From NCBI RefSeq assembly GCF_013177315.1, contig NZ_CP053661.1, positions 5,146,001-5,210,000 on the forward strand: a stretch of 64,000 bases of DNA. The letters run 5' to 3'. The first letter of the stretch is position 1, and each line of letters starts with the position of its first letter. The notes under the pieces are model-generated. The model searched no databases and was not told the DNA's origin. It was given only the letters and a program-made list of their open reading frames with translations. The position numbers were made by a program, and so were the translations under genes. This document shows positions 57,201 through 64,000 of this stretch, one piece after another. The DNA comes from Thermoleptolyngbya sichuanensis A183. GTDB taxonomy: Bacteria; Cyanobacteriota; Cyanobacteriia; Elainellales; Elainellaceae.

Positions 57201-57941
57201 ATCGTAGCCCAGCATCTGCTTCCATGCGCCAGACAACCACAACGTTCCAGTTGGAATATGCCAGTCCCACACGCCGTCTTCAGCGCACTCCAGCGCAATT
57301 TCTGCCCGCTCTCGCTGTCGGATCTCGGCTTGCAGTCGTTGATTGGTGGCTTGCAGCATGGCGTTGGCTGCCAGCAAGTCTGCCGTGCGCTGTTGAACCT
57401 GTTGCTCCAGATCTTGGTTCAGGGCTTGCACCTGGCGCTCTAGCTGGCGACGCTCGGTCATATCCCGCAGCACCGATAAATGTCGATGAGGCACAAAGTG
57501 GGCGGTGGCGGCGTATTCCACCTCGCGCACCGTACCATCGGGACGCACCAGGGTAAATTCTCCCCGCTCCCGCCCCTTTTCTAGAAACTGCTGCCAGGCG
57601 CTTGGAAAATCAAACTCGATTTGGGAAAAATCGGCAATGCAGCGACCGAGCAAATCGTCTAAAGAAACACCAAATAACTCACAGGCAGCGGGATTAGCAT
57701 CAATGTAGTGGCCGCTGTCGTCGGCGATCGCCATTGCGTCCACCACCTCCTCAAAGAAGGCGCGGAGGTAGGATAATGCGGTCGTTTCGTCTTCTATTTC
57801 GTTCTCTAGGGCAGGGCGATCGCGCGATCTCAGCCCACCAGCCTGAGAGATGAGCGGCTGGGGCAGTAGCGACTTATCCCGACAGACCTCATTGTCCGAC
57901 AAGTCAACGTGGGGAAAATCATCAGAGGGTTGGGACAGCAT
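54297..57941 (-). CDS. Multi-PAS/GAF sensor histidine kinase
   Basis: 1214 residues. In order: PAS (about 65-170, AIADDSGHYIDANPAACELF), a coiled coil (about 170-215), PAS_3 (about 220-335, VWDWHIPTGTLWLSGAWKQM), PAS (about 345-460), PAS_3 (475-600), GAF (about 625-790), coiled coil, GAF (about 805-960), then HisKA with H974 in STVSHELRTPM, N-box LLTNACKYTP and the G-box HGGTGLGLALVKKR. No transmembrane segment or receiver domain is evident, so it is a cytoplasmic orphan kinase. It converges with gyrA. Signals may include redox, light or small ligands; none can be named. Confidence 0.95.
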   Translation of the reverse strand: MLSQPSDDFPHVDLSDNEVCRDKSLLPQPLISQAGGLRSRDRPALENEIEDETTALSYLRAFFEEVVDAMAIADDSGHYIDANPAACELFGVSLDDLLGRCIADFSQIEFDFPSAWQQFLEKGRERGEFTLVRPDGTVREVEYAATAHFVPHRHLSVLRDMTERRQLERQVQALNQDLEQQVQQRTADLLAANAMLQATNQRLQAEIRQRERAEIALECAEDGVWDWHIPTGTLWLSGAWKQMLGYDDRTDEIGDRLQEWSRRLHPDDRNRVLWETEIHLAGHTPLFRSEYRLRDKHGAWRWILDRGKVVERDATGAPLRMIGTHVDITERKHLEESLRESQQKYQTLFEILPVGVSITDAAGRVIEVNPASEKILGISAREHTRRTCDGTTWNVLHADGSPMPPDRYASVKALREGQTILGQEQGVRRPDGSVCWVSVSAAPIPLEHYGVAIAYVDISNRKAAEIALRQSELRLLEISNSSPANIYILVLRQDGSLYIEHMSRAIEEILEYSVAEVIANPNLLVECIHPDDRATYEAAVQRSLVGLEPFYCEWRVMTPSGQVKWLKGSSRPKQRDNGDVAWYGVVLDISDLKAAETALQRQAYQERMLSEVVRAIRSSLDLNTIFTISAAHIAEFLQGEVAIVQYLPAERCWRHLVVHNQLPNTPDKLAFDIPDTDNPFAEQLKRLQIVQIDNTTTIQDPINRRLAEVFPGAWLLVPISANGEVWGSLTLSRAGSEVAWQAEEKKLAKRVADQLAIAIQQSNLHQQVQRWAATLEQQVRERTAELQQALEFEAVLKRITDKVRDSLDERKILQAVVQELGQTLRVLCCDTALYDLEHRTSTIYCEYAAADQSAAGLVLPMEDHPQLYTQLLQGVGQQFCHRCLEVQVSRQLMHDSAILTQPIRDDQGSLGDIWLLRPREQWFSEPEIRLVQQVANQCAIALRQSRLYQAAQAQVTELQRLNRLKDDFLSTVSHELRTPMASIKLATDLLEVYLRQLGLLPEPGQSTPTLLSQYFQILEDEGQREISLINDLLDLTRLDADAEPLILSPLTLQDWLPHVLEPFWERAQRQQQQLTLSITPDLPPIVTDASLLQRVLRELLTNACKYTPTGEAIEVSATATATLLNLCVANTGVDVPATECDRIFDRFYRIPNLDPWKHGGTGLGLALVKKRVEYLGGMIWAECESRRLSLRIQLPLERSPQCQNPQALRENFQD

Positions 57942-58168
57942 ACAGTTAACCGGATGACGCTTACCGACAGATGCGTTAACAGATGCAGTGACCAGATTCA
58001 GGACGACTGCCCCCTAAGTTACCCGTAACCCAACGCAGTCTCTTGCTGCCACTCCGTCAACAGTCATAACTTAGGCATAACATAAACCTACCTAGAATTT
58101 TAAGATGCCCCAAACTGCCCTTGTTAAAACAATTTCCATAGACTTTGATGTTCCTAATCTCAGCAAGC
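57942..58168. other. Spacer between the kinase and TenA
   Basis: 227 bases with nothing recognised; it probably holds the kinase promoter (minus strand). No tRNA or strong hairpin. Confidence 0.4.
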
Positions 58169-58792
58169 CTAGTGGTCTGCCCAAGCTGATTCAAAGAAAT
58201 CTAGCTCACACTGCATCGCATAACGGTAGGTGGTCTGCACGAGCGGCGTAAGCGTGGCATATTGCTCCGACAAGTCGGCAAGCTGCTCCGTCAGCGGCTC
58301 AAACTCAGCACTACTGTAGGTGCGAATCCAGTCGGCATAGGCATGGGTGGGAATGCCCGACGCTGCTAGTGCCTGCCCCAAAAATGCGTAGAGCTTCATG
58401 CAGGGCAGCATAGCCACCGCTGTAACCCCGACCGTTTGGCTCCAGGCCGTGGCCAGCAAAAAGTCGGTATAGCGTCGCGTGGCGGCTCCCGGCTGCACCG
58501 ACCGCAAATCCACTCCCCACTGTATTGCATAGCTTTCGTGTAAGTTTAACTCATGCAACACACCGCCCGCCAGAGTGTGAAATACCTGAAATCCCTGCCA
58601 GTCAGGGGCTTTGGCAGCAGCAATGCTGTAGGCGCGGGCAAAGGCTTCTAGAAAAAAGGCATCCTGCCCAACGTAATAGCTAAATTTTGCCTTGTCTAGA
58701 GAGCCGTCGCCAATGCCCTGCACAAAAGGATGGTTCAAACAGGCGATCGCCAAATCCTGGTTTTCCTGCCACAGCGTTTCTGCCAGCGCCAT
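58169..58792 (-). CDS. tenA: TenA-family thiaminase-II-like protein
   Basis: 207 residues from the ATG at 58792 (MALAETLWQENQ); the 28 extra residues of the longer frame are not conserved. The pattern FSYYVGQDAFFLEAFARAY near 37-55 gives the pyrimidine-binding Asp (D44), TAVAMLPCMKLYA near 124-136 the nucleophile C131, and QCELDFFESAW the C-terminal Glu. TenA recycles degraded thiamine pyrimidines or, in the TenA_E branch, acts on aminopyrimidines. No thi gene is adjacent. A terminator separates it from prk upstream. Confidence 0.9.
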   Translation of the reverse strand: MALAETLWQENQDLAIACLNHPFVQGIGDGSLDKAKFSYYVGQDAFFLEAFARAYSIAAAKAPDWQGFQVFHTLAGGVLHELNLHESYAIQWGVDLRSVQPGAATRRYTDFLLATAWSQTVGVTAVAMLPCMKLYAFLGQALAASGIPTHAYADWIRTYSSAEFEPLTEQLADLSEQYATLTPLVQTTYRYAMQCELDFFESAWADH

Positions 58793-58821
58793 AGTCGCTC
58801 CAAAATCCAAAATCCCGAACT

Positions 58822-58860
58822 CCAAAAAATCAGCGTCCCTAGACCTCAGTCTAGGAACGC
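58822..58860 (-). terminator. prk: prk terminator
   Basis: On the minus strand a stem of two blocks (GCGT/ACGC and CCTAGAC/GTCTAGG, one mismatch between them; 58833-58860) with a four-base loop is followed by TGATTTTTT. It is about 35 bases after the prk stop at 58894, so prk is probably transcribed alone. Confidence 0.85.
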
Positions 58861-58893
58861 CAACCGCTAAACTCAAAAGTCAAGCCTCATCGC

Positions 58894-59907
58894 CTAATTG
58901 GAGCCAGCTTTTGCCGCCAGCATCGCATCGGGCGAGGTCAGCTTCTCGTAGGTGGCCCGCATCTTCAGCCCTACCAACACCTGGAACAGACCGCTGCCGT
59001 TTGCCGACCCCGGATACTCGCGGTGCTTCAGCAGCAGTTCAGTCAGTTCCCCGTAATATTTGGTGGACAGATTGCTCAGGTGGCTTTCGATGTAGATCAC
59101 CTCATCTAGGCGATCAAACTGGCCATCCACCTCCAGCACCGACACCGGATTGCCGTAGTAGCTATCGGGGCCGTAGAACAGGCGAATCCCCGGATAGGAG
59201 CAGGTCAGCTTGCGGCCGCAGGGAATCCAGTCGATGGTCGAGCCTTCATCAAACAGATAGGCAGGCTCAAATCCTTCCACACCTTCCTTCTGAACCAGAC
59301 GAACCCGTAGCACCTTACGCTCCGTGTCGTTGGGGATGAGCTTGGTCGGCAGGATCTGAATGACCACATCGGCGTACTGCTTTTGCGGGTCGATGTAAGC
59401 TTCAAAGTCGGGACGGCGGGAGTTGATGGCAGCCAGCACGTCTTCGTAAGTGTGGCCGCGCTCTGCCATGTCGCGCTGGATTTTCCAGGCAATTTTCACC
59501 TCGTCGTCGATGTCGAGATAGACGCTGAAATCGAGGAGCGATCGCACTCGCTCATCATACATCGGGTGCAGCCCCTCAATCACCACAATATGGTTGGGAT
59601 GAACCGTCTCCGGCGGGTCAATCATCCCCGTTTCATGGTTATAAATCGGCTTCTCAATCGACTTGCCTTCCTTCAGAGCCTTAATCTGCTCGTACATCAA
59701 GTCGAAGTTATTCGCCTTGGGGTTCAGCGCCGTCACGCCCACTTCTTTACGCTGCTTACGATCCAGACTGTGATAGTCGTCTAAGCAGATGACGGTCATC
59801 ATGTGTTCGCCGAAAAGATCTGCTAAGCGGCGCAAAAAGGTGGATTTGCCGCACCCAGAATCACCGGCAACGCCAATTAAAACTACACGGTCTGGCTTAT
59901 TGGTCAT
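58894..59907 (-). CDS. prk: Phosphoribulokinase
   Basis: 337 residues. P-loop GDSGCGKST at 15-23. The thioredoxin/CP12-sensitive Cys pair is C19 and C41 (VICLDDYH), and C230/C236 (WIPCGRKLTC) is the second, C-terminal pair, so the oxidation switch of the oxygenic Calvin cycle enzyme is complete. It makes ribulose-1,5-bisphosphate from ribulose-5-phosphate and ATP. It is divergent from petH. MTNKPDRVVLIGVAG is the natural start. Confidence 0.99.
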   Translation of the reverse strand: MTNKPDRVVLIGVAGDSGCGKSTFLRRLADLFGEHMMTVICLDDYHSLDRKQRKEVGVTALNPKANNFDLMYEQIKALKEGKSIEKPIYNHETGMIDPPETVHPNHIVVIEGLHPMYDERVRSLLDFSVYLDIDDEVKIAWKIQRDMAERGHTYEDVLAAINSRRPDFEAYIDPQKQYADVVIQILPTKLIPNDTERKVLRVRLVQKEGVEGFEPAYLFDEGSTIDWIPCGRKLTCSYPGIRLFYGPDSYYGNPVSVLEVDGQFDRLDEVIYIESHLSNLSTKYYGELTELLLKHREYPGSANGSGLFQVLVGLKMRATYEKLTSPDAMLAAKAGSN

Positions 59908-61887
<1,980 letters not shown>

Positions 61888-61924
61888 GTTCTAATTTCTT
61901 TTTTACGGCTTAGACAAATAAAGT

Positions 61925-61962
61925 GCGATCGCCCGGTAGTGTTTCTGCTGGGCGATTTGCTT
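61925..61962 (+). terminator. petH: Likely petH terminator
   Basis: ATCGCCCGG (61928-61936) pairs with CTGGGCGAT (61948-61956), nine pairs with one G-T, loop of 11, followed by TTGCTTT. Only a short T-run follows, and the left arm contains a HIP1 octamer, so the call is moderate. Confidence 0.55.
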
Positions 61963-62061
61963 TGGGAAAAGGGAAGAACGAAGAAGGAAAAACGTAGTGT
62001 TTCGGGTGGGTGAGTTGTTTTGTGAGGTTAGTGCTGAGCCGTTTTGGGATCTGGTGTCTGG

Positions 62062-62089
62062 TTTAATCCCCCTGATTTAATCCCCCTGA
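62062..62089. repeat. 14 bp tandem duplication TTTAATCCCCCTGA
   Basis: Exact copies at 62062-62075 and 62076-62089, then a GGGGG stretch that can pair with the C-tracts (CCCCC-TGA-GGGGG). It is in the leader of the outer-membrane transporter gene. Confidence 0.85.
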
Positions 62090-62171
62090 GGGGGAATTCC
62101 CCAAGCTGGAGGGCTGAGTGGTAGGATGCTACCAACTTTTTCAGCCGGGGGAGGCTCTGGGAAAGTATCCG

Positions 62172-64000
62172 ATGGATCGTGTAGGGACGCTACTGCTGGG
62201 ACTGGGGCTGTCTTTATTGGGCGGCTATTTTAAGATGCCAGGGGCGATCGCCCAGTCGCTTGACCCTCGTCGCCCCCAGCCGCCGGTGCCACGCCTGCCA
62301 GCGGAGCTGCTGCCTCAGCCGCCTGCGCCGCCCCAGCCACCGTTGCCCGCGGAGCCGCTGCGGCCCCTGCCGCCGCCAGAAGAACTGCTGCCGCCAGTCG
62401 ATCTAGAGCCGCCATCGCAAGACCTGCCTGCGGAAATCCCTGAGGCGCTGCCGATCGCCCGATTTGTGGTGCAGGGCGGCACGGCGTTTAGCGCCGAAAA
62501 GCTGGCGACGGTGGCGAAGCAGTCTGTGGTGGGCGGCGTGTCGGGAACTGTGGCAGAGAATGGGGGCGATCGCTGTTCCCGCAGTGTAGACTCGCCGGAT
62601 GTTTTAATCGCACAACCGCTCACTTTTGCCCAGGTGCTTCAGGCGCGGGCGGCCATCACCCAGCTTTACATCGACTGTGGCTATATCAGTTCGGGGGCGA
62701 TCGTCCCGGCAGATCAGGTCTTGCCGCAAACGCCCGACGGCTACGTGGTTACGATTCAGGTCATCGAGGGTCGCCTAGAAGCCATCAACGTGGCGGGGCT
62801 AGCTCGGCTGGATGCGGGCTACGTCCGCAGTCGGCTGCGGCGGGCGGCGGGCACTCCGCTCAACGTCAACAGTCTGCTGGAGGGGCTGCAACTGCTCCAG
62901 CTTGACCCACTGATTCGCAGCGTGTCTGCTGATCTGCAAGCGGGGACGCGCACCGGAACCAATGTGCTGCAAGTCGTCGTGCAAGAAGCCGACCCGGTAA
63001 GCCTGGACTTGACGCTGGATAATGGGCGATCGCCCAGCGTGGGCAGCTTTCGGCAGCGGGCGCAGTTCAACCACGCCAATTTTCTGGGCTATGGCGATGG
63101 GCTGAGTGTGGGCTATACGCGCACCAGCGGCAGTAACGAATTTTCGGGCAGCTATACGATTCCGCTAAACCCGCAGGACGGCACACTGCGAATCGCCGCC
63201 GGAACCACCCGCAGCGACGTGGTCGAGGAGCCGTTTGATCAACTGAATATTGCCTCGCGATCGCCCTATGCCGAACTTTCGCTACGACAGCCTGTGGGGC
63301 GATCGCCCAACGAAGAATTTGCCCTCGGCCTTACCCTCTCCCACCAGCGCAGCCGCACCACCTTTGAAATTCCTGACGAGCAGGGCTTTCCCTCGCCCGG
63401 AGCCGATGATCAGGGGCGCACCCGCGTCACTGCCCTCCGGTTTGTGCAGGAATGGACCCGGCGCAATCGCCAGCAGGTTCTCGCTGCTCGCTCACAGTTC
63501 AGCCTGGGGCTGGATTGGCTGGACGCAACGGTAAACGACGGCGAACCCGATAGTCGATTTTTTGCCTGGCGCGGCCAGGGGCAGTGGGTGCGGCTGCTGG
63601 CGACCGATACCCTGTTCTTGCTGCGGGGCGATGTGCAGTTGACAGGCGACTCGCTGCTTGCGCTGGAACAGTTTGGGCTGGGCGGAGCCGAGAGTGTGCG
63701 CGGCTATCGCCAGGATGCCCTGCTGACCGATAGCGGAGCGCTACTGTCGGCGGAGGTGCGGCTACCGATTCTGCGGGTTCCCGAAATTGACGGACTGCTG
63801 CAATTGGCTCCCTTTATCGATGCGGGCACGGTCTGGAACGCCGACAGCAGCCAGCGCAACGACAATCAGCCAGATACACTGGTCGGCGTTGGGCTTGGGC
63901 TGCTGTGGCAACAGGGCGATCGCCTGTCTGTCAGAGTCGATTGGGGCATTCCGCTGGTGGAGCTATCCGGGTCAGGCGACTCGCTCCAGGAAAGCGGCAT
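62172..64000 (+). CDS. TpsB/ShlB-type outer-membrane transporter, N-terminal and most of barrel (partial)
   Basis: The frame is open from the ATG at 62172 to the window edge (609 codons). A signal peptide (LLLGLGLSLLGGYF region, cut near AIAQS) is followed by a Pro-rich linker (about 35-90), a POTRA-like domain (VVTIQVIEGRLEAINVAGLA near 192-211), and a beta-barrel with the conserved VRGY in ESVRGYRQDALL. The pattern is the FhaC/ShlB family that exports a large partner (TpsA) through the outer membrane. No TpsA partner is visible upstream; it could lie just beyond 64000. The C-terminus is missing. Confidence 0.93.
   Translation, partial: MDRVGTLLLGLGLSLLGGYFKMPGAIAQSLDPRRPQPPVPRLPAELLPQPPAPPQPPLPAEPLRPLPPPEELLPPVDLEPPSQDLPAEIPEALPIARFVVQGGTAFSAEKLATVAKQSVVGGVSGTVAENGGDRCSRSVDSPDVLIAQPLTFAQVLQARAAITQLYIDCGYISSGAIVPADQVLPQTPDGYVVTIQVIEGRLEAINVAGLARLDAGYVRSRLRRAAGTPLNVNSLLEGLQLLQLDPLIRSVSADLQAGTRTGTNVLQVVVQEADPVSLDLTLDNGRSPSVGSFRQRAQFNHANFLGYGDGLSVGYTRTSGSNEFSGSYTIPLNPQDGTLRIAAGTTRSDVVEEPFDQLNIASRSPYAELSLRQPVGRSPNEEFALGLTLSHQRSRTTFEIPDEQGFPSPGADDQGRTRVTALRFVQEWTRRNRQQVLAARSQFSLGLDWLDATVNDGEPDSRFFAWRGQGQWVRLLATDTLFLLRGDVQLTGDSLLALEQFGLGGAESVRGYRQDALLTDSGALLSAEVRLPILRVPEIDGLLQLAPFIDAGTVWNADSSQRNDNQPDTLVGVGLGLLWQQGDRLSVRVDWGIPLVELSGSGDSLQESG

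Overview
The window is chromosomal DNA of a cyanobacterium. The evidence is psbA (photosystem II D1), petH with a phycobilisome-binding CpcD-like domain, prk with both regulatory cysteine pairs, a CpcT/CpeT-type chromophore lyase, a transhydrogenase with split alpha subunit, a DUF2808 protein, an SLH-OprB porin, and very frequent GCGATCGC (HIP1) octamers. A Leptolyngbya-like filamentous lineage is plausible, but the sequence alone does not fix the genus. No rRNA, tRNA or insertion-sequence transposase was recognised.

Layout. 1-1738: start of an M20 peptidase (partial) and a stomatin-like SPFH protein. 1842-20007 (minus strand): one long translation block, read from rplC down to prfA. It joins the S10, spc and alpha ribosomal operons with secY, adk, infA, rpoA, truA, rplM, rpsI, rpmE and prfA. 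rpsN and rpmD are absent. 20528-21861: a translationally coupled pair, a GNAT acetyltransferase and a short, divergent LeuA-like enzyme. 21875-29916: CpcT-like lyase, YgfZ-like folate-binding protein, exported M23 endopeptidase, BirA and the pnt operon. 29917-32956: a gene-poor stretch with an 18-repeat CRISPR array without cas genes, flanked on both sides by diverged copies of one ~150 bp element. 32957-37952: DUF2808 protein, YiaA/B-like membrane protein and a metal ABC transporter split into two divergent units around four 117 bp tandem repeats. 37963-40761: hemA divergent from psbA. 40762-48020: acyltransferase, small basic protein, FAD oxidoreductase, DUF3352 protein, methyltransferase and porin. 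48049-57941: a fibro-slime/Calx-beta protein, gyrA and a multi-PAS/GAF histidine kinase. 58169-64000: TenA, prk, petH and the start of a TpsB/ShlB-type outer-membrane transporter (partial).

How the genes work together. The left third is the core machinery of translation, transcription and protein export. The rest mixes photosynthetic electron flow and carbon fixation (psbA, petH, prk, pnt, hemA, the phycobilin lyase) with envelope functions (porin, M23 peptidase, TpsB, acyltransferase).

Main points for a second look: the element flanking the orphan CRISPR array; the palindromic last spacer; the GNAT/LeuA-like pair, in which several conserved active-site segments are replaced; the ordered direct repeats and the ABAB repeat block at the metal transporter; a 105 bp palindrome covering a porin stop codon; and a window-wide habit of exact 9-22 bp tandem duplications in spacers and at gene ends. 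No family was confirmed by a database search; identities rest on motifs read from the translations.
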